A stretch of DNA of 60,074 nucleotides from Verrucomicrobiota bacterium (GTDB taxonomy: Bacteria > Verrucomicrobiota > Verrucomicrobiia > Limisphaerales > JADLHS01): assembly GCA_013140495.1 (NCBI GenBank), contig JABFSR010000205.1, forward strand, positions 1 through 60,074, in the 5' to 3' direction. Made by a program: the position numbers and the translations under genes. The first letter of the stretch is position 1. Every line of letters starts with the position of its first letter. Under the pieces are notes generated by a model. That model had not been told where the DNA came from. It saw only the letters and a program-made list of their open reading frames with translations, and did not search any database. Below are positions 53,747 through 60,074 of the stretch, piece after piece.

Positions 53747-54253
53747 ATGGATATCATCTTCAACTGCCCGAAGTGCGAACAGGAACTTGCCGTGGACAGC
53801 TCGGGTGCCGGGTCCGAAATCAACTGCCCCTCCTGCTCGGAAAAAATTGTCATCCCGCAATCCGCCAAGCCCGCCGCGCCCCGCCCGTTTCCGTCTTCCC
53901 ACGCGCCCGGCCAGCCGCACAGCGCCATGACGACGTCCGCCGCCGCCAAGGTGGAAATGCACCTCAAGGTGCCGGTCAGCGCCAAGGCGACCGAGTCGCT
54001 CATCGAGAAGCCCAAGCCCACGCTGGAGGTTGCCGCGAAGAGTTCCGACCGCATCATGCGCGTCAAAACCATCCGCCACACGGACTGCATCGAGGTTGGT
54101 CACGACAAGTTTGACGAGATGGTGACGAATTTCCTGACAAAGATCGGCGAGGCGAACATTGTGAGCATCACGCCCCTCATCTACACGCACCTGGACATCG
54201 GCTCGCAAAAGCTGATGAACGACTATGCGATCTTGATCGTGTATCGGGCGTGA
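53747..54253 (+). CDS. Zinc-ribbon protein of unknown function
   Basis: The 168-residue product from ATG 53747 starts with a zinc ribbon (FNCPKCEQEL and INCPSCSEKIVIP: two Cys-x-x-Cys knuckles), followed by a Pro/Ala/Ser-rich linker (about 35-85) and a C-terminal domain of about 65 residues (IRHTDCIEVGHDKFDEMVTNFLTKIGEANIVSITPLIYTHLDIGSQKLMNDYAILIVYRA). The last part looks like a conserved small domain seen with zinc-ribbon partners; I cannot name it. An open frame extends upstream to 53510 through the repeat and is ignored. Confidence 0.75.
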   Translation: MDIIFNCPKCEQELAVDSSGAGSEINCPSCSEKIVIPQSAKPAAPRPFPSSHAPGQPHSAMTTSAAAKVEMHLKVPVSAKATESLIEKPKPTLEVAAKSSDRIMRVKTIRHTDCIEVGHDKFDEMVTNFLTKIGEANIVSITPLIYTHLDIGSQKLMNDYAILIVYRA

Positions 54254-54295
54254 GAAGCTGTTTGGAAACTTGACGGACGAATCCCGTTGTGACTC

Positions 54296-54370
54296 GGAGC
54301 GCGACTGTGTCTGACCTGTCGCGCTGAAGCTGATGCGAAAGCGGAAAGACCAGTCGCAGCGGGTGGATAA
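54296..54370 (+). repeat. Dispersed repeat, GCGACTGTGTCTGACCTGTC family, copy 1
   Basis: About 70 bases match 56815-56888 in the same orientation with two differences (TGATGC against CGAAGC). It is followed by a gene-free mosaic that continues to 54601, which also contains a TGCTGCGGCTG...CAGCCGCGCTCC element; no gene is seen in 54254-54601. Confidence 0.75.
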
Positions 54371-54452
54371 GTGTGACAGGTGAAATGTTCCATGCGCCTC
54401 TCGCTGGCAACGTGCTGCGGCTGGTCTGCGACACAGCCGCGCTCCGGTCTGG

Positions 54453-54504
54453 CGGCGGGAAACCGCGTGGCGGCGCGAGCCGCTTTATGCGGGCTTCCCG
54501 CCGG
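54453..54504 (+). repeat. Dispersed repeat, GCGGGAAACCGCGTGGCGGC family, copy 1
   Basis: The unit GGGAAACCGCGTGGCGGCGC, continuing AGCCGCTTTATGCGGGCTTC and ending CCGCC, is about 50 bases. Near-identical copies lie at 55219-55270, 57118-57170 and 57458-57511. It is palindromic at its ends (GGCGGGAA and TTCCCGCC). Confidence 0.8.
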
Positions 54505-54601
54505 ACAATCTGAACAATCAATTGCTGCATCTTGCCGGGCCAAAGACTGACTGCCAGCAGTAGTTGACCGACGGCGGGGCTTTGGTCAAAGTCGGCGCGC
54601 C

Positions 54602-55207
54602 ATGAAAGCGGTCTTGCGCCAAATCTTTCTGCGCCGGTGGTGGACTTGGTTTTTCTTTGCGCCGGCATTTGTGGGCTTTGTGGCAAGTCTCGCTGTACAC
54701 CTCGGGACTTACTTCACGGATCACGCCCGCTCCGACAGCCTGGCCGTTTATGCGTTGCATGGCTTCTGCCTGGTCATGTGCTTTCTCATGTTTCCCTTCA
54801 CGCGCCGGATGGAAAAGCTCTGGGGCCGGCGGGCGACGTTCGCCAAAGATTACGGCGGGCGCCGAGGCCAGCGCATCATCAGCGTGTTGTTCATCTATGC
54901 GCTCATTAACTTCATGCTGTTCCTGGGAATTTCGGTGGCCAAGGGTCAGATGCGGGTTTGGGAAAAGAACCAGACCTATCACGCGCGCGGATGGTCCGTG
55001 GATCGCGAGATCAGCAAAGCGGAATATCTGCAACACCAGGTCCGGGCACTGCGCGGGTTCTCCGGCCATTGGATCCTCTTCTTTGCGTTGCCCGCATTGT
55101 TCTTCCTGCAACTAAAACCAGTTGATCTGTTTGAACCGGAGCCGCAACCGATAAAGAAAAGGTCGCGCTCGACAGCCCAAGGCAGAAAGGACACACCGCT
55201 GGATTGA
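54602..55207 (+). CDS. Membrane protein of unknown function
   Basis: The 201-residue product has about four hydrophobic segments (TWFFFAPAFVGFVASLAVHLG, YALHGFCLVMCFLMFPF, IISVLFIYALINFMLFLGI, WILFFALPALFFLQL) and a basic C-terminus (KKRSRSTAQGRK). The middle loop contains RWGRRATFAKDYGGRRG-like basic residues. I do not recognise the family. It is bracketed by two direct copies of the GCGGGAAACC repeat. Confidence 0.7.
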   Translation: MKAVLRQIFLRRWWTWFFFAPAFVGFVASLAVHLGTYFTDHARSDSLAVYALHGFCLVMCFLMFPFTRRMEKLWGRRATFAKDYGGRRGQRIISVLFIYALINFMLFLGISVAKGQMRVWEKNQTYHARGWSVDREISKAEYLQHQVRALRGFSGHWILFFALPALFFLQLKPVDLFEPEPQPIKKRSRSTAQGRKDTPLD

Positions 55208-55218
55208 AACAAACTGGC

Positions 55219-55270
55219 AGCAGGAAACCGCGTGGCGGCGCGAGCCGCTTTACGCGGGCTTCCCGCCGGG
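55219..55270 (+). repeat. Dispersed repeat, GCGGGAAACCGCGTGGCGGC family, copy 2
   Basis: This is a near-perfect copy of 54453-54504 in the same orientation, placed just after the membrane-protein gene at 54602-55207, so that the gene sits between two direct repeats. Confidence 0.8.
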
Positions 55271-55326
55271 AAAGAACAGGTGGAGTTTAACCCTCAACCA
55301 GCGTGATATGCTCTGGCGCAGAAACG

Positions 55327-56643
55327 CTACGATCCATTTCGGGCGCGGAAGAACATGAGCCGATTGGTCACCGCCTGTGGTGCGATTGCGTGGAAGATGT
55401 TTCCGGGGCTGTTCGTGGTCAGCAACGTTTGCCATACGCCGGTCGCCAGATTCGTTCGATACTCGACGGTCACCTGGCCGGGTGAACAAAGAACATCGAA
55501 ACTGAATGTGCCGGGAGTCCAGCTCGCATTGGTAAGCACCAATTGACCGCTGCCGGTAGTGATCAACGAGAACTCCGTATATGTCGCACGATACGCCGCA
55601 GTTACGTAATTCGCGTTGGTGGCGCCCACGAAACGGAAAAATCCAACCTGCGAAGAGTAGGTGGTATTTGGTAGCAGCGTGCCTGCGGGGATCGTGAATG
55701 TCCGGGCGGCGCCGGTCAGCGCTCCGGGCAGTCCGGGATTGGGCGAGCCGAACTCACTGCCGACATCCACGTCAATGTAGTCAGCCGCCGTTCCGCCCGG
55801 GAACGCATCCCAGCCGAGCACGAACGCTTGATTCGGGTTCACCAACTGCGCCGCCAGATAGTTGGTCAGGTGCGGTGCGTTGGGTTGCGCCATGCTGTTG
55901 GTGGTTGGCAGATTTACCACGACCGTCTGATTCGAGGTAGCCGCCTGAACGAAGAAACTGTAGTTGCCCGCTGGAAAAGCCGCGTCGAAGGTGCTCAGGC
56001 TTGTAATATTGGTGGATAGCAGAAAAATTTCCGCCGAAGGTGGCGGAAGATGAAACAGGTTGTAAACAGCGGTGGTTGGCGTCGTGAGTGTCGCGGTTGT
56101 GGCCGTGCGATTGGACGAGAGTGACGTCACCCCGCTGAAACCGTAGGGCGTGGTCGGATCCAGCGTCGGAGCCCCGGCGGAGGTTTGCTGGTAATGATGG
56201 ACCTTGCCCACCGAGAAAGTGGTAATGGCGTTCGTTCCGCTCCCGCCACCGCCGCTGCCACCGCCGGTGGTGAAGAATCCGCCAGTGGGTTCATCCAGTG
56301 GGTCGCCATTGGGATTCTGTCCGAACGCACTCCAGACGATAAGCTGGTTCGCCGGAAACGCCGGTGATGGCGTGCAAGTCAGGATGGTGTTCCCTCCACT
56401 CCACACATCCGACGTCGTAAAGTTTGTGAAGTACACAATGTTTATGAAATCAACTCCGGTGAAGGCTGTATCCATCGGCTCGCTGAAGACGAAGACGAAC
56501 GCTGCCGAGGGCGAAGCTCCATTGGCCGGCAACGGAGAAATGATAGTGGGGTTGGCTTGCGCGGCCTGCAAACAACCAAACGCTGCAAGCAAAGCCGACA
56601 GCACAGTATGGCAATTATGCCGGATTGTCCTTTCTGAGTTCAT
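55327..56643 (-). CDS. Secreted protein with Ig-like N-terminus and recurrent C-terminal module
   Basis: The 438-residue product has a signal peptide (CHTVLSALLAAFGCLQAAQA). Residues about 30-130 resemble a SbsA-type Ig-like domain (SPLPANGASPSAAFVFVFSEPMDTAFTGVDFINI), followed by a Gly/Ser/Thr-rich linker and a long beta-rich region (about 150-380). The C-terminal 70 residues (VEYRTNLATGVWQTLLTTNS to NRLMFFRARNGS) match the C-terminus of the partial protein at the right edge. This module recurs in secreted proteins of this phylum, from memory. Surface or secreted; substrate unknown. Confidence 0.78.
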   Translation of the reverse strand: MNSERTIRHNCHTVLSALLAAFGCLQAAQANPTIISPLPANGASPSAAFVFVFSEPMDTAFTGVDFINIVYFTNFTTSDVWSGGNTILTCTPSPAFPANQLIVWSAFGQNPNGDPLDEPTGGFFTTGGGSGGGGSGTNAITTFSVGKVHHYQQTSAGAPTLDPTTPYGFSGVTSLSSNRTATTATLTTPTTAVYNLFHLPPPSAEIFLLSTNITSLSTFDAAFPAGNYSFFVQAATSNQTVVVNLPTTNSMAQPNAPHLTNYLAAQLVNPNQAFVLGWDAFPGGTAADYIDVDVGSEFGSPNPGLPGALTGAARTFTIPAGTLLPNTTYSSQVGFFRFVGATNANYVTAAYRATYTEFSLITTGSGQLVLTNASWTPGTFSFDVLCSPGQVTVEYRTNLATGVWQTLLTTNSPGNIFHAIAPQAVTNRLMFFRARNGS

Positions 56644-56814
56644 GCCTCCAATTCAAGTTCCGCAATCGGACTTTGTCACGAGGATAAACTGACGGTTTTG
56701 GGACACAGAATCCAACCGATTGTTCAGTGATTCCGCGTAAAACGGCTCGCATCGCCACGCGGTCAGGCTTGCGATGCCGACTGATTTCATAAATCCACGG
56801 CCCCGCTCTTTTGC

Positions 56815-56888
56815 CGGAGCGCGACTGTGTCTGACCTGTCGCGCTGAAGCCGAAGCGAAAGCGGAAAGACCAGTCGCAGCGGGTGAAT
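56815..56888 (+). repeat. Dispersed repeat, GCGACTGTGTCTGACCTGTC family, copy 2
   Basis: This copy matches 54296-54370 with two differences over about 70 bases, same orientation. It begins the repeat mosaic 56644-57592, a 949-base stretch in which I see no gene, only repeats. Confidence 0.75.
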
Positions 56889-56890
56889 GG

Positions 56891-56942
56891 TGGTGGGGCG
56901 AGGCTCCTGACGAGCCGGCTCGCGAGGACGCTCGCCCCACCA
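56891..56942. repeat. Palindromic repeat, GGTGGGGCGAGGCTCC family, intergenic copy
   Basis: The arms GGTGGGGCGAGGCTCCTGAC- and -GGACGCTCGCCCCACC are nearly contiguous here, whereas the copy inside the restriction-modification gene (30886-30954) has about 17 extra bases between them. Confidence 0.8.
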
Positions 56943-56998
56943 ATGTTCCATGCGCCTGGTGGCCGTGCGCGAGCACCTGCGGCTGGTGCGAAAGCTCT

Positions 56999-57107
56999 CG
57001 GAGTGCGCCCGTCCCGGGCGCAGCAATTTGTGCCAATACGTCGGCGTGGAACTGCGAGGAATCTTTGCTCCGGCGGGCGTTGCTGTGGCCGGGACGGCCA
57101 CACTCCG
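56999..57107. repeat. Palindromic repeat, GGAGTGCGCCCG family, intergenic copy
   Basis: The left arm (CGGAGTGCGCCCGTCCCGGG, continuing CGCAGCAA) and the right arm (TTGCTG, then GGCCGGGACGGCCACACTCCG) resemble those of the copy inside the restriction-modification gene at 29605-29715. Confidence 0.75.
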
Positions 57108-57117
57108 CATTCTGGCA

Positions 57118-57170
57118 GCGGGAAACCGCGTGGCGGCGCGAGCCGCTTTACGTGGGCTTCCCGCCGGGTA
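57118..57170 (+). repeat. Dispersed repeat, GCGGGAAACCGCGTGGCGGC family, copy 3
   Basis: This copy reads GCGGGAAACCGCGTGGCGGC then GCGAGCCGCTTTACGTGGGC and TTCCCGCCGGG. Just after it, 57180-57296 contains another mosaic with CTCCGTTAGGAGCG and CTCCTGACGGAGC units around CCCCAGCGGGGCGACATC, which look like further dispersed hairpins. Confidence 0.75.
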
Positions 57171-57457
57171 GGAAATGCAGCTCCGTTAGGAGCGCTATCT
57201 TTGTAGTTTCAAACCACCAGAATGACCAAGCCCCAGCGGGGCGACATCTGCGGTGGCCCAAGCCGATGCCGCTCCTGACGGAGCTTGGGAAATGATTTTG
57301 GTTTCCGTGACTACAAATATGCCGCGCTGCTGGCGCTTCTGCGGAGCGCGGGTCTGCGACCCGCAGAGGTTCCGCCAAGCCGAACGATTCGATAAACTCC
57401 GTAACCGTCTTGCTATTGTGATGTGCTGCGGCTCACAGAGCCGCGCTCCGGTCTGGC

Positions 57458-57511
57458 AGCGGGAAACCGCGTGGCGGCGCGAGCCGTTTTACGCGGGCTT
57501 CCCGCCGGGCA
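57458..57511 (+). repeat. Dispersed repeat, GCGGGAAACCGCGTGGCGGC family, copy 4
   Basis: Fourth near-identical copy, same orientation as the others. It is preceded by CTGCGGCTCACAGAGCCGCG, another short palindrome related to one at about 54415-54445. Confidence 0.75.
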
Positions 57512-57592
57512 GGAACAGGGGCGAGTTTTAGCCCGAAAATGGGCATGGCTACACACAGGCTTACACCTTCAACTGGCGCAAGCTGTCAATAC

Positions 57593-58030
57593 TCACGTAA
57601 CAGGCTCGAATCGTCGGCTGTCGAAGTGAAACAAGACGAAATCTCCATCGATATCAAGGAGTCCAAGAACAACAGTAAGGTGCTCCCGAAAGTACGCAGA
57701 TCCCGCTTCCTCCGTCGGGTCGTGGACTGGCTCCGGCAGCACCTCAACAACAATCACCGGCTCTCCGTAGGCAGGGCGTTTACGATTCTTTAGCCCGGAC
57801 TTCCATCGAACTAGTTGGCCAACCACAAAATTGTGATTCCGCTGATATAGATCGAAGCATTCCTTCAGTTCAGTCTTCCTTGCTTTAACTTTCTCCGAGT
57901 CTTCCCACGTTTGTTGTTGTGAGAGCTTGCGAAGCAGAAGCTTCGACAACACTTCTTCCGACCCCTCAGTCTGGAGCAGCCGCTGTATGTCAGCACGCAT
58001 CCCTGATTCATGTGGTTTAGATTCGCTCAT
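57593..58030 (-). CDS. Hypothetical protein with helical start and beta-rich end
   Basis: The 145-residue product starts with a helical, charged region (RADIQRLLQTEGSEEVLSKLLLRKLSQQQTWEDSEKVKARKTELK) and continues with a beta-rich part (FVVGQLVRWKSGLKNRKRPAYGEPVIVVEVLPEPV, VVLGLLDIDGDFVLFHFDSRRFEPV) that could be an SH3-like barrel. I do not recognise it. Its start overlaps the stop of the upstream coiled-coil membrane protein by four bases (ATGA), so the two are a unit. A/T content is higher than in surrounding genes. Confidence 0.72.
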   Translation of the reverse strand: MSESKPHESGMRADIQRLLQTEGSEEVLSKLLLRKLSQQQTWEDSEKVKARKTELKECFDLYQRNHNFVVGQLVRWKSGLKNRKRPAYGEPVIVVEVLPEPVHDPTEEAGSAYFREHLTVVLGLLDIDGDFVLFHFDSRRFEPVT

Positions 58031-58581
58031 TGTTTTCCTTTCTTGTTTGATTTTCGACGCGAGGGCGCACTTTGTGAACTCACGTCCACAGATTCACCGC
58101 CGGCGAGTTGTTCGGCATCCTTAAGAACAGAGGGTACTGGAGCTTTGGGATTTTGTACTGCAAGCGCATTTGTAACGGCTTCTCGCAGCAATTCTGTGGA
58201 CTTCTTAGAGAATTGTTCTGCCAATATACTTTCTACGCGGTCGATCTTTTGGACGAACGTTTGCGTTCTCGTTTCGAGAGCTTTCGCGAACGGTTCGCAG
58301 ACTTCCCGGACGATGGAACGAATCCTCTGCTCGGCCGCCTCGCGCTGACTGGCAGACCGTGCAGCATGTATTCGTTGGATGGTGAAGAATGAAATTGCAA
58401 TTGCTGCTAGGGCAGCAACGAGGTTGGTAATCACCGGAAGGACAAAATCTTTCCAGCACGGCCCGAGCTTGGTGACAAGGTCGGAATCCCATTTCAAATA
58501 AACCAGCAGCGAGATGATAATCAAAGCCACGGCTACTACCGCGAGCAGGGCATCTGTAAACTTTGACTCTCGGTCTTCCAT
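58027..58581 (-). CDS. Membrane protein with long coiled coil, unknown function
   Basis: The roughly 184-residue product has two close membrane helices (LLAVVAVALIIISLLVYL and FVLPVITNLVAALAAIAISFFTI) and then a long charged helix with heptad-like spacing (about residues 70-150: RSASQREAAEQRIRSIVREVCEPFAKALETRTQTFVQKIDRVESILAEQF). It ends in a basic low-complexity tail. It overlaps the following gene (ATGA). An in-frame GTG is one codon upstream of the chosen ATG. No family is recognised. Confidence 0.72.
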   Translation of the reverse strand: MEDRESKFTDALLAVVAVALIIISLLVYLKWDSDLVTKLGPCWKDFVLPVITNLVAALAAIAISFFTIQRIHAARSASQREAAEQRIRSIVREVCEPFAKALETRTQTFVQKIDRVESILAEQFSKKSTELLREAVTNALAVQNPKAPVPSVLKDAEQLAGGESVDVSSQSAPSRRKSNKKGKQ

Positions 58582-58680
58582 CACTGGTGGTTCATGGTGA
58601 AGCTATTTTGTTTTAGTGTCGAAACGCTATAGGACATTCCAATTAGGTCTGCAAGGAATTTGACGGGTTACTTTTCTTGC

Positions 58681-59361
58681 CTACTGGAGTTTCGATCCCG
58701 CTAAGCTAGCTAAATCGTATTTAACCAGTTCGCCAATGCGTTCAACGGTGATGTCCGCCGGCGGATAATTGGTAATGTCTTTGGCATCGAGTGCGTAATG
58801 CCCCTGGCGCGGGAAGACGGTGGTCAGCCGGTCGCGCCAGATGCTTTTCATCGCCGCCAGGATGCGCAGTTTGTCGTCCACCATCACGTAGTGTTCCGCC
58901 GGATAACGCTTCTCCACGTCGTCGAGTTCCTTTTCCTTGTGGACGTAAATGAGCGCGTGGCCGTCCACGGCTTCGAGTAGGCCGGAGCGTTCCACTTTGC
59001 GCGGTTGGAAGACAACGTCGCCGTCGGACAGGATAACGACCGGTCCCCATTGCTTGACGTGTTCCAGGGCGTCGAGCGAGTTCGGATAGAGGCGGTTGGC
59101 GAAGGGATAATTGACGAGGAAGCTGGAGACGATGAGCAGGCGCGGGTCGCGGGGATATTCGATGCGATAGCGTTGGAGCGCGCCGAGGTAGTCGGCGTAA
59201 CCGAGTTCGGTGCGCAGTTGCTCGAAGAGGGCCCAATAGTGTTGCGCGCGTTCGGGGCCGACTTCGCGTTCGAGGTGGCGTTTGAGATCAGCGGTGACGC
59301 GGTCGTTGTCGAGCAGCGTGTTGTCCACGTCGAACAGGAAGACGATTTTGTGTGCGGGCAT
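58681..59361 (-). CDS. HAD superfamily hydrolase
   Basis: The roughly 226-residue product from ATG 59361 has the HAD nucleophile and acid at Asp11 and Asp13 (FLFDVDNTLLDND), a helical cap (about 20-95), the second motif VVILSDGD, the lysine-bearing LIYVHKEKELDD segment and the acidic motif HYVMVDDKLRILAAMK. Catalytic residues look complete. The substrate is unknown. The open frame upstream of 59361 runs into the dispersed repeat and is not included. Confidence 0.85.
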   Translation of the reverse strand: MPAHKIVFLFDVDNTLLDNDRVTADLKRHLEREVGPERAQHYWALFEQLRTELGYADYLGALQRYRIEYPRDPRLLIVSSFLVNYPFANRLYPNSLDALEHVKQWGPVVILSDGDVVFQPRKVERSGLLEAVDGHALIYVHKEKELDDVEKRYPAEHYVMVDDKLRILAAMKSIWRDRLTTVFPRQGHYALDAKDITNYPPADITVERIGELVKYDLASLAGSKLQ

Positions 59362-59457
59362 GGCGGAGAATTTGTTGGCGCTTTCGGGGACGCGGTTTGC
59401 GGCGCAAGGGTGCAGGAAACGGCGGCGGGGGCAAATGGTTTTCACGACCTCCCTCAC

Positions 59458-59615
59458 CCTGACCCTCTCCCCATGGAGAGGGAACAGCGATCCTCGTTTT
59501 TGGTTTGCTCGATAGCGTTTCTGCCGTCTTCGTCACACGATTCTCACGACATTCCAAGAAGCTGGCTAACGATTCACCTTCTCCCCGGGGGAGAAGGCCG
59601 GGATGAGGGCGAGCG
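59458..59615. repeat. Palindromic repeat (CCCTCACCCTGACCCTCTCC family), intergenic copy
   Basis: The left unit CCCTCACCCTGACCCTCTCC with CATGGAGAGGGA and the right unit CTCCCCGGGGGAGAAGGCCG then GGATGAGGGCGAGCG are the two halves of the same element family that is inserted in dnaE at 45987-46133. It lies upstream of the HAD gene. I see no gene in the gap 59458-59781. Confidence 0.75.
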
Positions 59616-59644
59616 TTACAACCATTTTCTATCGTCGTTGTCGG

Positions 59645-59776
59645 TTCGGAGCGCGGCTGTGTCCAACGGACCAGCCGCAGCACCTGCGATTGCAGGAAAT
59701 TTCGAGCAGTTCAAACGCGCTCATTTCATCGTGGCTGCTGCGACTGATGCTTCGCACACAGTCGCGCTCCTTCACC
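59645..59776. repeat. Palindromic repeat, GGAGCGCGGCTGTGTCC family
   Basis: The left arm (CGGAGCGCGGCTGTGTCCAACG) and the right arm (CACACAGTCGCGCTCC) are imperfect inverted complements. Related half-units occur in 54296-54370 and 56815-56888. It ends close to the stop of the partial secreted-protein gene at the right edge. Confidence 0.65.
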
Positions 59777-59781
59777 GCTGT

Positions 59782-60074
59782 TCAATTTTTCAACAGCCGG
59801 TAAAATCGCTGGCGGTTGGTTGCCTGGGAATCTATGACTTGAAACGGATTCGAAGTAAGAGGGAACGAGGAAAGCGAAGACCAGTTCGTGGAAGAAAGAT
59901 TGGTGGACACCTGCAGCGTGTAGTTCGTGTTGATCGAGCCGTACACGCCGAGGCTTACTTGTGACGGTGAGATTCTCTGCGGTGCACTCAACACCGACGA
60001 GCCGGTGGGATAGACCGTGATGTTCAACACCGCGTTCGTCGGCGGGATATGCACCTGGTGCGGCCCGAACAGAT
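59782..60074 (-). CDS. Secreted protein C-terminus (runs off right edge)
   Basis: The frame is open to the right edge (about 96 codons plus stop), so only the C-terminal end is seen. Its sequence is beta-rich (AVLNITVYPTGSSVLSAPQRI, LGVYGSINTNYTLQVSTNL) and ends TNRQRFYRLLKN. The last 50 residues follow the same plan as the C-terminus of 55327-56643: S/R-T-N-L, a W, a run of Ser/Thr, then aromatic-Arg. A GTG at 60054 is only an internal codon of the longer frame. The protein is probably a large secreted or cell-surface protein. Confidence 0.72.
   Translation of the reverse strand, partial: LFGPHQVHIPPTNAVLNITVYPTGSSVLSAPQRISPSQVSLGVYGSINTNYTLQVSTNLSSTNWSSLSSFPLTSNPFQVIDSQATNRQRFYRLLKN

Noticed and set aside
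56774..57295. A 173-codon open frame in the repeat mosaic
   Set aside because: It consists wholly of repeat translations (Arg/Ala/Pro-rich) and has no independent protein features.
59005..59964. A 319-codon plus-strand frame over the HAD gene and the repeats
   Set aside because: It covers the HAD gene antisense and then runs through dispersed repeats.
1..60074. CRISPR array
   Set aside because: The repeats present are dispersed palindromes, not regularly spaced direct repeats with unique spacers, and no cas gene is seen.
1..60074. tRNA or rRNA genes
   Set aside because: I looked for TTCGA-type T-arms followed by an acceptor stem and CCA in the gaps and saw no convincing cloverleaf; a dedicated search would be decisive.

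Overview
The window looks like a chromosomal segment of a Verrucomicrobiota bacterium, probably of the Pedosphaera/Limisphaerales type; this placement is inference. It rests on GC-rich genes with almost no strong Shine-Dalgarno sites, secreted PQQ-propeller proteins, a secreted-protein C-terminus ending in an aromatic-Tyr/Phe-Arg motif, a 33-residue AURKAIP1/COX24-type ribosomal protein, and many dispersed palindromic repeats. I saw no rRNA, tRNA, CRISPR array, complete insertion sequence or phage module.

Layout. 0-7.4 kb (mostly minus): a PA/M28-type peptidase N-terminus leaving the left edge, a small conserved protein, a lipoprotein, two secreted PQQ-propeller proteins with a DUF4160-DUF2442 pair between them, and fabG. 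7.6-13.4 kb: an RND efflux pair (adaptor and pump) converging on a solitary nuoN. 13.5-17.3 kb: a TPR gene bracketed by two near-identical direct repeats, then ribBA. 17.3-22.6 kb: a lipoprotein, a membrane-bound spermidine-synthase-like protein, two small membrane or lipoprotein genes and a CPBP protease. 22.9-28 kb (minus): a DegT aminotransferase, a gmhA-gmhB-transaldolase sugar-phosphate operon, an AsmA-like protein. 28.1-31.7 kb: a single-chain type ISP-like restriction-modification enzyme without room for a helicase. 31.8-35.7 kb (minus): a compact operon gloA-like, folP, cdaA, cdaR, glmM, linking c-di-AMP synthesis with cell-wall precursor and folate synthesis. 35.9-44.3 kb: a Bax inhibitor-1 protein, an MFS carrier, an LtaS-like phosphotransferase, a response regulator, clpX, clpP and a large membrane protein. 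44.4-52.9 kb (plus): a RelE/ParE-type toxin-antitoxin pair, dnaE, the bS22-like gene, a TPR lipoprotein, DUF2203 and xseA. 52.9-60 kb: scattered small genes and secreted proteins in a repeat-rich landscape, ending in a secreted protein that leaves the right edge.

The most unusual feature is the behaviour of the dispersed palindromic repeats. At least six families occur between genes, and several also sit in frame inside genes: one in dnaE, one in xseA, two in the restriction-modification gene, plus a repeat forming the hydrophobic core of a signal peptide. The same sequences are found nearby as ordinary intergenic repeats. This recalls the Rickettsia palindromic elements, which also add peptide inserts to functional proteins, but here several unrelated families do it within one 60 kb window.
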